DNA of 64,000 nt, taken from positions 22,221-86,220 of the forward strand of contig JAZDFC010000068.1 of the NCBI GenBank assembly GCA_043808235.1, given 5' to 3'. This stretch comes from JAZDFC01 sp043808235. GTDB taxonomy: Bacteria > Bacteroidota > Ignavibacteria > Ignavibacteriales > Melioribacteraceae. The position numbers and the translations under genes are program-made. The notes beneath the pieces are model-generated. The model had not been told where the DNA came from, ran no database searches, and was given only the letters and a program-made list of their open reading frames with translations. Below, piece by piece: positions 1-10,248 of the stretch; within the stretch, counting starts at the first letter, position 1, and every line of letters begins with the position of its first letter.

Positions 1-1202
1 TTTTCAAGAATTATCGGATCATCTTCTGAACAAAGTGTGTCGCCGGTTTTGGTAAATTTCAATCCAACAATTGCCGCAATATCACCTGCCTGAATGCTTT
101 CCAAATCCTCACGATGATTTGCGTGCATCAACAATATTCTTCCAACTCTCTCTTTTCTATCGGAAACGGAATTCAGTACATAAGAACCAGCTTTTAATGA
201 ACCGCTATAAACACGAATAAATGTCAATTTCCCAACAAAGGGATCGCTCATAATTTTAAATGCGAGAGCAGTAAATTTTGCATTCGGATCAATTTTTCTT
301 GTAACTTTATCATTTTTGTTCAAATGATGGGCTTCCAAATCACCTGCGTCAATAGGTGAAGGTAAAAACTCAACAACCGCATCAAGGATTTTTTGAATAC
401 CCTTATTTTTAAAAGATGAACCGCAAAGAACAGGCACAATTTTCAACTGAATTGTTGCTTTCCGCAGAACTCTCCTAATTTCTTCCTCTGTTATTTGTTT
501 ACCTTCAAGATACTTTTCTAATAGCGAATCATCAACGTCAGATACAGCTTCCAGCATCAAAGTCCTGTATTTATTTGTCATCGGCATTAAATCGGCAGGG
601 ATATCAATATCTTCGAAAATAGCGCCTAATGAATCCTCATGATACATCCTGGCTTTCATCGATATTAAATCTATAACACCTGCAAACAAATCACCTTCAC
701 CAATCGGCAAAGTAATTGGAACTGCATTTGCACCCAATCGAGTTTTCATCATACTAAGCGCATTATAAAAATCAGCTCCAACACGGTCCATTTTATTCAC
801 AAACGCAATACGAGGAACACCGTATTTATCTGCTTGGCGCCAGACGGTTTCTGACTGCGGTTCAACACCACCAACAGCACAGAATAGAGCAATAGCCCCA
901 TCTAAAACTCTTAAAGATCTTTCAACTTCTACTGTAAAATCGACGTGACCCGGAGTATCAATAATATTTATATGATGGTCTCTCCAATATGTAGTAGTAG
1001 CTGCGCTTGTTATCGTAATACCGCGCTCTTTTTCCTGTTCCATCCAATCCATCGTAGCAGCACCGTCATGTACTTCTCCCATGCGGTGTAATTTTCCGGT
1101 ATAATACAAAATTCGCTCGGTAGTCGTAGTTTTTCCAGCATCGATATGTGCCATAATACCGATATTGCGAACTTTTTGTATGTCGACTCTTTTAATTGCC
1201 AT
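1..1202 (-). CDS. fusA: Elongation factor G, N-terminal part (gene cut by window edge)
   Basis: EF-G is the GTPase that drives translocation of tRNA and mRNA on the ribosome. About 400 N-terminal codons are present; the C-terminus lies beyond position 1. The start is the ATG read from 1202 on the minus strand. The G-domain motifs are all visible: P-loop AHIDAGKT at residues 18-25, switch I RGITIT near 60, DTPGH at 82-86 and NKMD at 136-139. Domain II then begins. It lies 10 nt downstream of rpsG, the normal str-operon order rpsL-rpsG-fusA, so it is probably expressed from the promoter at 2098-2126. Nothing looks damaged. Whether tuf follows cannot be seen. Confidence 0.97.
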   Translation of the reverse strand, partial: MAIKRVDIQKVRNIGIMAHIDAGKTTTTERILYYTGKLHRMGEVHDGAATMDWMEQEKERGITITSAATTTYWRDHHINIIDTPGHVDFTVEVERSLRVLDGAIALFCAVGGVEPQSETVWRQADKYGVPRIAFVNKMDRVGADFYNALSMMKTRLGANAVPITLPIGEGDLFAGVIDLISMKARMYHEDSLGAIFEDIDIPADLMPMTNKYRTLMLEAVSDVDDSLLEKYLEGKQITEEEIRRVLRKATIQLKIVPVLCGSSFKNKGIQKILDAVVEFLPSPIDAGDLEAHHLNKNDKVTRKIDPNAKFTALAFKIMSDPFVGKLTFIRVYSGSLKAGSYVLNSVSDRKERVGRILLMHANHREDLESIQAGDIAAIVGLKFTKTGDTLCSEDDPIILE

Positions 1203-1212
1203 TCTTAACTTA

Positions 1213-1680
1213 TTACCATTTATAATGTGCAAAAGCTTTATTAGCTTCGGCCATTCTGTGAGTATCATCTTTCTTCTTTACTGCTCCGCCTTCACCGGTG
1301 GAGGCTGCTATTAATTCGGCAGATAACTTTAATGCCATCGATTTATCTTTTCTATCACGGGCATAATTTTTTAACCATCTGAAAGCTAATGCTGTTCGTC
1401 TTTCGGGTCTAACTTCCATTGGTACTTGATATGTTGCACCACCAACTCTACGGCTTCTAACTTCAACGAGAGGCGCAGCATTTGAAATAGCCTTTTTGAA
1501 TACCTCAATAGCAGGTTTCTTGGTTTTCTTTTCAATCATATCGAATGTATCGTATAGAACCTTACGAGCTGTGGATTTTTTACCGTCAAACATAAGAGCA
1601 TTAATGAATTTCGAAACCAAGACATCGCTATACTTTGGATCTGCTTTTAAATATCTTTTTTCTGGTCTTCTTTTTCTCAT
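1213..1680 (-). CDS. rpsG: 30S ribosomal protein S7
   Basis: S7 nucleates assembly of the 3' major domain of 16S rRNA and sits at the E-site/head of the 30S subunit. The 155-residue product is the usual bacterial length. It starts with the typical MRKRRPEKR basic segment and contains the conserved stretch RRVGGATYQVPMEVRPERR. It begins 2 nt after the rpsL stop codon and precedes fusA, so the three genes form the classic str operon. In E. coli S7 is also the translational repressor of this operon; whether that applies here cannot be read from the sequence. Confidence 0.98.
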   Translation of the reverse strand: MRKRRPEKRYLKADPKYSDVLVSKFINALMFDGKKSTARKVLYDTFDMIEKKTKKPAIEVFKKAISNAAPLVEVRSRRVGGATYQVPMEVRPERRTALAFRWLKNYARDRKDKSMALKLSAELIAASTGEGGAVKKKDDTHRMAEANKAFAHYKW

Positions 1681-1682
1681 AA

Positions 1683-2060
1683 TTACTTCGCCTTAGGTTT
1701 TTTAGTTCCATATTTTGAACGACTTTTTTTCCTATCCTCAACACCGCTTGTATCGAGCGTACCTCTTAAAATATGATAACGGACTCCAGGTAAATCTTTC
1801 ACCCTACCGCCACGAATCAATACTATTGAGTGCTCTTGTAGGTTATGACCTTCACCAGGTATATAAGCTGTAACTTCTATACCATGCGAAAGTCTAACTC
1901 TTGCAACCTTACGCAATGCTGAGTTAGGCTTTTTTGGCGTTGTCGTATAAACTCTTGTACATACTCCTCTTTTCTGAGGACAGCTACTCAAAGCCGGAGC
2001 TTTGCTCTTATATACTACTTTCTTTCTACCTTTTCTAACCAACTGACTAATTGTTGGCAC
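1683..2060 (-). CDS. rpsL: 30S ribosomal protein S12 (GTG start)
   Basis: S12 lies at the decoding centre and controls translational accuracy. I place the start at the GTG at 2060: a GGAGG-type ribosome-binding site lies just upstream, and the resulting 125-residue protein begins MPTISQLVRK, as S12 does. An ATG 7 codons further upstream would add a non-conserved tail and overlap the ribosome-binding site. The streptomycin-relevant residues have the sensitive form: K43 and K88, with the D89-L90-P91 turn present. It is the first gene of an rpsL-rpsG-fusA unit directly downstream of rpoC, with its own strong promoter (2098-2126). Confidence 0.97.
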   Translation of the reverse strand: MPTISQLVRKGRKKVVYKSKAPALSSCPQKRGVCTRVYTTTPKKPNSALRKVARVRLSHGIEVTAYIPGEGHNLQEHSIVLIRGGRVKDLPGVRYHILRGTLDTSGVEDRKKSRSKYGTKKPKAK

Positions 2061-2097
2061 GCAAATCCTCCATAATTTCAATTAAATTCAGACTTTT

Positions 2098-2126
2098 AAT
2101 ATAGATATATAGAAATTTATTGTCAA
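2098..2126 (-). promoter_or_regulatory. Sigma70-type promoter for rpsL-rpsG-fusA
   Basis: Read on the minus strand there is TTGACA (2126-2121), a 17-nt spacer and TATATT (2103-2098). It sits in the 102-nt gap between rpoC and rpsL, about 40 nt before the rpsL GTG. The perfect -35 box and optimal spacing make it the best promoter match in the window. It implies that the str genes can be transcribed independently of the rpoBC read-through. Confidence 0.8.
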
Positions 2127-2162
2127 GTTTCACAAATAAAACCTGCAAAATATTTCGTTTTT

Positions 2163-5100
2163 CTAAACATTTTCTTTCTCTTTAACTGTAACTTCTTCCG
2201 CATTTTCTACTATTCGCTCTTCGCTTTTTACAATTATCCGTTCATATTTCCTTAAACCGGTCCCGGCAGGGATTAAATTACCCATTACTACGTTCTCTTT
2301 TAGTCCCAAAAGGGTATCAATTTTAGCTTCAGTAGCAGCATTCGTTAATACTTTTGTAGTTTCCTGGAACGAAGCAGCAGAGATAAAGCTTTCAGTTGAT
2401 AAAGCTGCTTGTGTTATACCTAATAGTATATTATCGAATGTTGCCGGCTCGGCATCTCGCACAACGAAACCACTTTTACCTTTTCTAGTCATTTCATTTT
2501 CTTGCTCGCGGAATTTGGTACGTGTAATTAATGTACCAGCTTTAAGATGCTTGAATGGTCCCGGGTCTTCGATAACAACCATGTTTTTAATTCTATCGTT
2601 TTCTTCAATCAATTTAATACGGTCAACGTAATCTTCTTCAATGAAATTTGTATCACCCGATGTTACGATTTTCAGTTTCTGAAGCATCTGGCGAACAATA
2701 ATCTCAATGTGTTTATCATTGATTTTTACACCCTGCAACCTATAAACGTCCTGAATTTCGTTAACCAGGTATTCCTGTACAGCATTTGTACCTTTGATTT
2801 TTAATATATCATGAGGATCGATTGGTCCATCAGTAATTTTTTCACCGGCAGGAATTTCATCATTTTCTTGAACCAAAATATGTTTTCCGTAAGCAATATT
2901 ATAAACACTTTGTTCGATTCCGTCCAGAGATTCAATAATAATTTCGCGTGAACCTTTCTTGCGAACTCCAAATTTAACTAAACCTTCGATTTCGGAAACA
3001 ACCGCAGGGTCGTGTGGTCCACGTGCTTCAAATAATTCCGTTACTCTTGGAAGACCACCGGTAATATCTCTGGTTTTAGCCATTTGACGCGAAATCTTTG
3101 CTAAAACAGCTCCCGGTTGTACTCCCTCATTCTCCTCAACCGCTAGATATGCCCGTGTGGGTAAGTTGAAGATTTTCTCATTCCCTTTAGCATCAACGAT
3201 AACGATACTTGGTGTTAAAGTTTTATCTTTTGATTCAATAACGACTTTTTGAACGTGACCGGTTTGTTCATCGGCTACGTGTTGAATAGTCGATCTGTCA
3301 ATTAAATCAACAAATTTTACTCTACCGCCTATATCGGTTAAAATTACTGCGTTATATGGATCGTGGTTATAAAGAGGCTGCCCTTTTTTAATTGACTGAC
3401 CATCACTAACTAATAATTCCGCACCATAAGGAATTTCGTATTTCTTTATCTGTCTATTATCCTGATCATATAAACCAATATATCCTCTTCTACCAATAAC
3501 AATCTTTACTTTACCAAAGAAGTCTGTTTTATCAACATAATTTATCTTTTCAAATTTAATTTTACCTTCGATAGCCGAATCCACCTGCGATTGACTTGCA
3601 ATTCTCGATGAAGTTCCGCCTAAGTGGAATGTACGTAATGTAAGCTGTGTACCCGGTTCACCAATTGACTGTGCTGCTATTATTCCAACAGCTTCGCCAA
3701 TCTCAACAATTTTTCCGGTTGTTAGATTACGTCCGTAACATTTAGCGCAAACACCTCGTTTTGATTCGCAGGTTAAAACTGTACGAATAAAAACAGCATC
3801 GATACTTGCATCATCAATTCTTTCCGCAATATCTTCTGTAATTATTTCACCAGCTTCAATAATAACTTCGTCAGTTCTCGGATCGTATACATCTTCTTGA
3901 GCAACACGTCCAGTAATTCTTTCAGCAAGCGGTTCTCTTTCAAGTTCTACATCTTTCAAAGCAGTAATATATACACCACGGATTGTACCGCAATCTTGTT
4001 CGGAGATAATCACATCCTGAGCAACGTCACATAATCTTCGTGTTAAATATCCGGCATCAGCAGTTTTAAGAGCCGTATCAGCTAAACCTTTACGAGCACC
4101 GTGTGTAGATATGAAATACTCTAATACAGATAAACCTTCTTTAAAATTCGCCACAATCGGATTCTCAATAATTTCGCCTGATTGACCGGTTAAACTTTTC
4201 TGAGGTTTCATCATAAGACCTCTCATTCCGGCAAGCTGACGAACCTGTTCTTGCGAACCTCTCGCACCGGAGTCAACCATCATATGTAGGGGATTAAATC
4301 CAATCTGGTCACTTTTTAGTTTTTCCATTAGGGACTTACTAACGTTATTCGTTGTATGAGTCCAAACGTCTATAATTTTATTGTATCTTTCAGCGTCAGT
4401 AATAAGACCCTGCTCATGCTCATTTAATATCGTTGAGACTTTTTTATTTGAATCGGTAATCAAGTTTACTTTTTCTTCCGGAATAATCATATCGCTGTAG
4501 CTAATTGAAATTCCGGCAGCAGTTGCATAACGATATCCCAAATCTTTGAGGTCGTCTAAAAATTTGGCAGTTACTTCATTGCCCATTTTTATGAACATTT
4601 TATAAATAAAGCCGCTGAAAATCTTTTTAACGAGCAATTCATTGAAGAAGCCCATCTCTTTGGGCACGATCAAATTAAAAATTACTCTACCGGTTGTTGT
4701 ATCAACAAGCTTTCCATCAATTTTTACTTTGATTTTTGTGTGAAGATCAACAACCTTTGAATTATATGCAATAATTACTTCATCCTTGGAACCGAAAATC
4801 ATCCCTTCACCTTTGGCGCCCGGCATTACTTTTGTCAAATAATAACAACCAAGTACTATATCCTGTGTAGGAACAACAATCGGAAGTCCGTTTTGCGGGG
4901 ACAGAATATTATGGCTTGAAAGCATTAATAAAGTAGCTTCCAATTGAGCTTCATAGGATAATGGTATATGAACAGCCATTTGGTCGCCGTCAAAGTCCGC
5001 ATTGAATGCAGTACAAACCATTGGGTGAAGCTGGATGGCTTTTCCATCAATTAAAATTGGTTGAAAAGCTTGAATGCCAAGCCTATGCAATGTAGGAGCG

Positions 5101-6407
5101 CGGTTAAGTAAAACCGGATGGCCTTTTATTAATTTTTCTAATATGTCCCAAATAATAGCATCTTTTCTATCAACAGCTTTACGAGCGCTTTTAACAGTTT
5201 TGAAGAACCCTCGTTCAATTAATTTCCGAATAATGAAAGGTTTGAATAATTCCACGGCCATGTCTTTGGGCAGACCGCATTGATGAAGTTTTAACTCCGG
5301 ACCGACTACAATAACAGAACGACCGGAATAATCAACTCTTTTTCCAAGCAAGTTTTGACGGAATCTTCCTTGCTTTCCTTTCAACATATCGCTAAGAGAT
5401 TTCAATGGGCGATTTCCATCGCTTCTTACTGCGCTTGCTCTTCTTGAATTATCAAATAATGCGTCAACGGCTTCCTGAAGCATACGTTTTTCGTTACGTA
5501 AAATTACTTCGGGAGCTTTGATATCAATTAATCTTTTTAATCTATTGTTACGAATGATCACTCTTCTATAAAGATCATTCAAATCGCTTGTAGCGAATCT
5601 ACCACCTTCCAAAGGAACAAGTGGTCTTAGTTCCGGTGGAATAACCGGGACAACGCTTAAAACCATCCATTCGGGTTTGTTCGGCACTTTCAATTCATGT
5701 TCGCGGAAAGCTTCAAGAACGCGAAGACGTTTTAGAATATCATTTCGTTTCTGTTGAGATGTTTCCTCGTTGAGCTGGGCTTTCAATGCTAAGAATGTCG
5801 GCTCAACATCGGTTCTTTTCAATAATTCTTTGATGCCATCGCCGCCGATTTTTGCAACAAATTTCTTCGGATCGTTCGCATCCAAAGCATCATTATCGTG
5901 AGGCAGGGAATTTAATATTTCAAAATATTGATCTTCCGAAATCAAGTCTTTACCGCTTAGTCCTGTTGGACCAGGGTTAATAACCACGTACGATTCGTAA
6001 TAAATAATCTTTTCGAGTTCTTTAGTCGTCATTCCAATAATATTACCAATTTTGGAAGGAAGAGCTTTAAAGAACCAAATGTGAACAACGGGAACGGCTA
6101 AACCGATATGCCCCATACGTTCTCTTCGAACATTTTTTAATGTAACCTCAACACCGCATCTATCGCACACAATACCTTTATATCTAATACCTTTGTACTT
6201 TCCGCAAGCACATTCCCAATCTTTTACCGGTCCGAAGATTTTTTCACAAAACAATCCGTCTTTTTCCGGTCGAAAAGATCTATAGTTAATTGTTTCTGGT
6301 TTTGTAACTTCTCCATGAGATCGAGTCAAAATATCATCAGGACTTGCTAAACTGATTGTTAATTTTTCAATCTGTTTTAGTGCCATTTCTTGAGATGATA
6401 ATCTCAT
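2163..6407 (-). CDS. rpoC: RNA polymerase beta' subunit
   Basis: This is the largest catalytic subunit of RNA polymerase. The 1414 residues are normal for the Bacteroidota/Chlorobi group. The N-terminal zinc site is intact (C66, C68, C81, C84). The absolutely conserved NADFDGDQMAVH motif that binds the catalytic Mg2+ is near residue 460. The second zinc site (CESKRGVCAKC) and the trigger-loop region with GEPGTQLTLRTFH follow in the C-terminal half. The ATG at 6407 has a GGAG ribosome-binding site. It lies 26 nt downstream of rpoB in the same transcription unit. No insertions or frame breaks are seen. Confidence 0.99.
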   Translation of the reverse strand: MRLSSQEMALKQIEKLTISLASPDDILTRSHGEVTKPETINYRSFRPEKDGLFCEKIFGPVKDWECACGKYKGIRYKGIVCDRCGVEVTLKNVRRERMGHIGLAVPVVHIWFFKALPSKIGNIIGMTTKELEKIIYYESYVVINPGPTGLSGKDLISEDQYFEILNSLPHDNDALDANDPKKFVAKIGGDGIKELLKRTDVEPTFLALKAQLNEETSQQKRNDILKRLRVLEAFREHELKVPNKPEWMVLSVVPVIPPELRPLVPLEGGRFATSDLNDLYRRVIIRNNRLKRLIDIKAPEVILRNEKRMLQEAVDALFDNSRRASAVRSDGNRPLKSLSDMLKGKQGRFRQNLLGKRVDYSGRSVIVVGPELKLHQCGLPKDMAVELFKPFIIRKLIERGFFKTVKSARKAVDRKDAIIWDILEKLIKGHPVLLNRAPTLHRLGIQAFQPILIDGKAIQLHPMVCTAFNADFDGDQMAVHIPLSYEAQLEATLLMLSSHNILSPQNGLPIVVPTQDIVLGCYYLTKVMPGAKGEGMIFGSKDEVIIAYNSKVVDLHTKIKVKIDGKLVDTTTGRVIFNLIVPKEMGFFNELLVKKIFSGFIYKMFIKMGNEVTAKFLDDLKDLGYRYATAAGISISYSDMIIPEEKVNLITDSNKKVSTILNEHEQGLITDAERYNKIIDVWTHTTNNVSKSLMEKLKSDQIGFNPLHMMVDSGARGSQEQVRQLAGMRGLMMKPQKSLTGQSGEIIENPIVANFKEGLSVLEYFISTHGARKGLADTALKTADAGYLTRRLCDVAQDVIISEQDCGTIRGVYITALKDVELEREPLAERITGRVAQEDVYDPRTDEVIIEAGEIITEDIAERIDDASIDAVFIRTVLTCESKRGVCAKCYGRNLTTGKIVEIGEAVGIIAAQSIGEPGTQLTLRTFHLGGTSSRIASQSQVDSAIEGKIKFEKINYVDKTDFFGKVKIVIGRRGYIGLYDQDNRQIKKYEIPYGAELLVSDGQSIKKGQPLYNHDPYNAVILTDIGGRVKFVDLIDRSTIQHVADEQTGHVQKVVIESKDKTLTPSIVIVDAKGNEKIFNLPTRAYLAVEENEGVQPGAVLAKISRQMAKTRDITGGLPRVTELFEARGPHDPAVVSEIEGLVKFGVRKKGSREIIIESLDGIEQSVYNIAYGKHILVQENDEIPAGEKITDGPIDPHDILKIKGTNAVQEYLVNEIQDVYRLQGVKINDKHIEIIVRQMLQKLKIVTSGDTNFIEEDYVDRIKLIEENDRIKNMVVIEDPGPFKHLKAGTLITRTKFREQENEMTRKGKSGFVVRDAEPATFDNILLGITQAALSTESFISAASFQETTKVLTNAATEAKIDTLLGLKENVVMGNLIPAGTGLRKYERIIVKSEERIVENAEEVTVKEKENV

Positions 6408-6433
6408 ATAATATATCTCCTTAGACCATAAAA

Positions 6434-9400
6434 TTAATTTATTTTGATATTGAGACCGAGACCTTGAAGCTCTTTAATGAGAACATTAAATGCTTCAGGT
6501 ACACTTGGATCGGGAATATTATCCCCTTTCACAATTGCTTCGTAAGTTTTTGCTCTACCGGTAACGTCGTCGCTTTTTACTGTAAGAATTTCTTGCAGAA
6601 TATGCGCAGCGCCATAACCTTCGAGAGCCCAAACTTCCATTTCACCAAATCGTTGACCCCCAAATTGGGCCTTTCCACCCAATGGCTGCTGGGTAATTAA
6701 AGAGTACGGGCCAATTGAACGAGCATGAATTTTATCATCAACCATGTGGCCTAATTTCATCATATATATGTAACCACATGTTACTTTTTGGTGAAATTTT
6801 TCGCCTGATCTTCCATCGGTTAATAAAGCTTTTGAACCGTTCGGTAAACCGGCTTTTGCTACCAGTTCTTCAACATCATTAATTGTTGCACCATCGAAGA
6901 TCGGGGTTTCGAATTTAACACCGATTTCCTTTCCGACCCAGCCGAGAGCAGTTTCATAAAGTTGCCCTAAGTTCATTCTCGAAGGTACGCCAAGTGGATT
7001 TAATACGATATCAACCGGGGTACCGTCTTCATGATACGGCATATCTTCAACAGGAACTACTTTTGCAACAACACCTTTATTACCATGGCGCCCGGCCATT
7101 TTATCGCCAACTGTTACTTTACGCTTTTTGGCTACGTAAACTTTGGCAAGTTGAACTATTCCCGGGGGCAACTCATCGCCACTTTGAATTTTTAATTTTT
7201 CTCGTTTAAATTCCTCTTCATTATCTGCCATAAGTGCAAAATAATTTACGAAGAGGGCTTTCACCATTTCATTTGTTTTTTTATGCGAAAACCATTCCTG
7301 AGTATAATCGAGTTTTGTTACATCTTCAATAGTTGTGAATGTATTTTCTTTAATTACAGTACCGCTTCGCAATACTACTGAGCCGTCAAGATCACGTACA
7401 CCGGTTGAGGTCTTCCCTAAACCGATCATAGTCAATTTACTAACAAGCTTACTGTAATTGTTATCTCCTTTAACTTTATGATCATGTTCTAACTGATCAA
7501 TCTGTTTCTTTTCAATCTTTTTCGAATCAGCATCTTTACGTTTTCTACTAAATAATCTTGTTTTAATTACCGTTCCTTTTAATCCCGGAGGCGCTTTTAA
7601 AGAAGCATCTTTCACATCGCCTGCTTTGTCCCCAAAGATGGCTTTCAACAATTTCTCTTCCGGAGTTGGATCGGTTTCACCTTTTGGTGTAATTTTTCCA
7701 ATTAGAATATCGCCTTCAGTAACTTCAGCGCCTTCTCTTACGATACCATTCTCATCGAGATTTTTAGTTGCTTCTTCACTTACATTAGGAATATCGCGCG
7801 TAAGTTCTTCTTCTCCACGTTTTGTTTCTCTTACCTGCAGCTCAAATTCTTCGATATGTATGGATGTAAACACATCCTGCGAAACTACTCTTTCACTAAG
7901 AATTATAGCGTCTTCAAAATTATATCCGCGCCAGGGCATGAATGCAACAAGTACATTTTTACCGAGGGCTAATTCGCCATTTTGAATAGCAGGACCGTCG
8001 GCTAAGGTATCACCCTTTTTTACTTTTTGTCCGGATTTTACAATCGGTTTCTGATTAAAACATGTTTCCTGGTTAGTACCTGAAAATTTGGTCAAGTTGT
8101 ATTCTACTCTTCTCTCATCACTAAATGTTGTGATTGCTTCAAAACTATCGGGATCTAATTCATATTTAACAATTATTTTTCGAGCATCGCAATATTCTAC
8201 AACACCATTGTCTTCAGCTATAATTACAGAACGCGAATCGCGTGCAATCTTTTGTTCCATTCCAGTACCTACGATTGGGGCTTCCGGTGTTAAAAGTGGA
8301 ACCGCCTGGCGCTGCATATTCGAGCCCATTAAAGCACGGTTAGCGTCGTCATGTTCAAGGAATGGAATCAGAGCAGCCGCAGCAGATACAATCTGAGCCG
8401 GCGCAACATCCATTCTGTGGATAAATTCCGGGGCAATAACAGGGAATTCTCCTTTTAATCTGCATTTTACTCTGTCATTAACAAAACGTCCCTGTTCATC
8501 GAGCTTTGCGTTTGCTTGTGCAATTATGAATTTATCTTCTTCATCAGCAGATAAATATTCAATTTCCGTTAATGCTTTGTTGTTTTTAACGAGTCTATAC
8601 GGAGTTTCTAGGAAACCAAAATGGTTTACTCTCGAATAAATAGTTAAAGAGGAAATAAGACCGATGTTTGGACCTTCAGGCGTTTCGATCGGGCACAATC
8701 TTCCGTAATGTGAATGGTGAACGTCACGAACCTCAAATCCTGCTCTTTCTCTTGTTAGACCGCCAGGACCTAATGCTGAAATTCTTCTTTTGTGAGTAAG
8801 CTCGGAAAGTGGATTGGTTTGATCCATGAACTGCGACAATTGGTTGGTACCGAAGAATGCATTAATTACACTTGTGATAGTACGTGCATTTACCAAATCT
8901 TGCGGCTGCATATTTTCGTTATCGCGCATATTCATTCGTTCGCGAATTGTTCTTGCCATTCTTGCTAAAGCCACATTGTACTGCTGTTGAAGCTGTTCGC
9001 CAACAGTTCTAACTCTTCTGTTTCCAAGGTGATCAATATCGTCAATCGTAACATTTCCGTTTTTAAGATTGATGATATTTTTCATAATAGCAATAATATC
9101 TTCTTTTGTTAAAATCGTAAGATTCATCGGGATATTAAGCCCAAGTCTGTCATTCATTCTATAACGACCGACCTCGCCAAGATCATAACGTTTATCATTG
9201 AAAAACAACTTTTCAATTAGCGCTGCTGCAGTATCTACATCGGGTGCTTCACCTGATCTTAATTGGCGGTAAATTGCATATAAGGCTTCCTCTTTTGTTT
9301 TTGCAAGATCTTTTTTTAATGTATTTAGAATAAGATCTTGATCTGGCGATGTTCCCGAAGTTATTAATTTAATAACACCAACCGACGATGCTTTTATATT

Positions 9401-10213
9401 TAATATTGATTCTTCGGTCAAATAATCTTCTTTTGGAGTAAAAATTTCACCGGTTGCTGTGTCGATGATATCCTCGGCAGCCATTCTACCAACATGTTCT
9501 TCAACCGAAAGTTTTTTAACATGAAGTTCTTCCACTAAACTAAAGAGATTTAAAATTTCTTCGTCAGTTGTAAAATCCAACGACCTTAATAAAGTTGTTG
9601 CGGGGAATTTCTTTCTTCTATCAATGTAAACATACATTACGTGGTTAATATCGGTAGCAAACTCAACCCAAGAGCCACGGAAAGGAATGATTCGGGCAGA
9701 GAATATTGGAGTACCGTTTGGATGAACTGTTTGATCAAAAGCGACGCCCGGTGAACGGTGGAGCTGGCTAACAATAACTCTTTCCGCGCCATTAATAACA
9801 AATGTACCGGCTCCGGTCATAAACGGAAGGTTGCCAAGGTAAACTTCCTGTTCAACTGAATTTACATATTCATTCGTTTCTTCGTCTTTAGTAGATAACC
9901 TAAGCTTTGCTTTTAACGGTGCGTTATAAGTGAGGCCGCGTTCTTCACATTCAGCTAAAGAAAATCTCGATTTTTCGACATAATACTCTAAAAAATCCAA
10001 TCTGTAGAATTCTTTATTATCGAATATCGGGAAATTGGCAGTAAAGACAGCCTGCAGACCTTTATTCTCCCTTTTAGCAGGGTCAATTCTTAATTGAAGA
10101 AATTCTTCAAAAGAATCTAATTGAATGTTTAAAAGGTCGGGAACTTCAATAACATGGCTGATATTCGCAAAGGTTATCCTATTCGTCGACTTATTGATTT
10201 TGCGGTTCTCCAA
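6434..10213 (-). CDS. rpoB: RNA polymerase beta subunit (probable TTG start)
   Basis: The beta subunit forms the catalytic core with beta'. I place the start at a TTG at 10213, because GAGGAGG lies exactly 6 nt upstream. The open frame reaches another TTG at 10228, but that codon overlaps this ribosome-binding site and so cannot easily be the initiator. This gives 1259 residues. The rifampicin pocket is wild type (SQFMDQTNPLSELTHKRRISALGPGGL region, with the D, H and S of the three main resistance positions), followed by RDVHHSHYGRLCPIETPEGPNIG. The conserved GDKMAGRHGNKG motif is present. A strong hairpin upstream (10257-10292) probably tunes transcription between rplL and rpoB. Confidence 0.97.
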   Translation of the reverse strand: MENRKINKSTNRITFANISHVIEVPDLLNIQLDSFEEFLQLRIDPAKRENKGLQAVFTANFPIFDNKEFYRLDFLEYYVEKSRFSLAECEERGLTYNAPLKAKLRLSTKDEETNEYVNSVEQEVYLGNLPFMTGAGTFVINGAERVIVSQLHRSPGVAFDQTVHPNGTPIFSARIIPFRGSWVEFATDINHVMYVYIDRRKKFPATTLLRSLDFTTDEEILNLFSLVEELHVKKLSVEEHVGRMAAEDIIDTATGEIFTPKEDYLTEESILNIKASSVGVIKLITSGTSPDQDLILNTLKKDLAKTKEEALYAIYRQLRSGEAPDVDTAAALIEKLFFNDKRYDLGEVGRYRMNDRLGLNIPMNLTILTKEDIIAIMKNIINLKNGNVTIDDIDHLGNRRVRTVGEQLQQQYNVALARMARTIRERMNMRDNENMQPQDLVNARTITSVINAFFGTNQLSQFMDQTNPLSELTHKRRISALGPGGLTRERAGFEVRDVHHSHYGRLCPIETPEGPNIGLISSLTIYSRVNHFGFLETPYRLVKNNKALTEIEYLSADEEDKFIIAQANAKLDEQGRFVNDRVKCRLKGEFPVIAPEFIHRMDVAPAQIVSAAAALIPFLEHDDANRALMGSNMQRQAVPLLTPEAPIVGTGMEQKIARDSRSVIIAEDNGVVEYCDARKIIVKYELDPDSFEAITTFSDERRVEYNLTKFSGTNQETCFNQKPIVKSGQKVKKGDTLADGPAIQNGELALGKNVLVAFMPWRGYNFEDAIILSERVVSQDVFTSIHIEEFELQVRETKRGEEELTRDIPNVSEEATKNLDENGIVREGAEVTEGDILIGKITPKGETDPTPEEKLLKAIFGDKAGDVKDASLKAPPGLKGTVIKTRLFSRKRKDADSKKIEKKQIDQLEHDHKVKGDNNYSKLVSKLTMIGLGKTSTGVRDLDGSVVLRSGTVIKENTFTTIEDVTKLDYTQEWFSHKKTNEMVKALFVNYFALMADNEEEFKREKLKIQSGDELPPGIVQLAKVYVAKKRKVTVGDKMAGRHGNKGVVAKVVPVEDMPYHEDGTPVDIVLNPLGVPSRMNLGQLYETALGWVGKEIGVKFETPIFDGATINDVEELVAKAGLPNGSKALLTDGRSGEKFHQKVTCGYIYMMKLGHMVDDKIHARSIGPYSLITQQPLGGKAQFGGQRFGEMEVWALEGYGAAHILQEILTVKSDDVTGRAKTYEAIVKGDNIPDPSVPEAFNVLIKELQGLGLNIKIN

Positions 10214-10248
10214 TCCGAACCTCCTCAAAAAATTAATTTATCAAAAAA

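Noticed and set aside
7626..8396. Long open frames (102-119 codons) on the plus strand within rpoB
   Set aside because: Antisense shadows of a highly conserved gene; they have no start signals and their composition follows rpoB codon bias.
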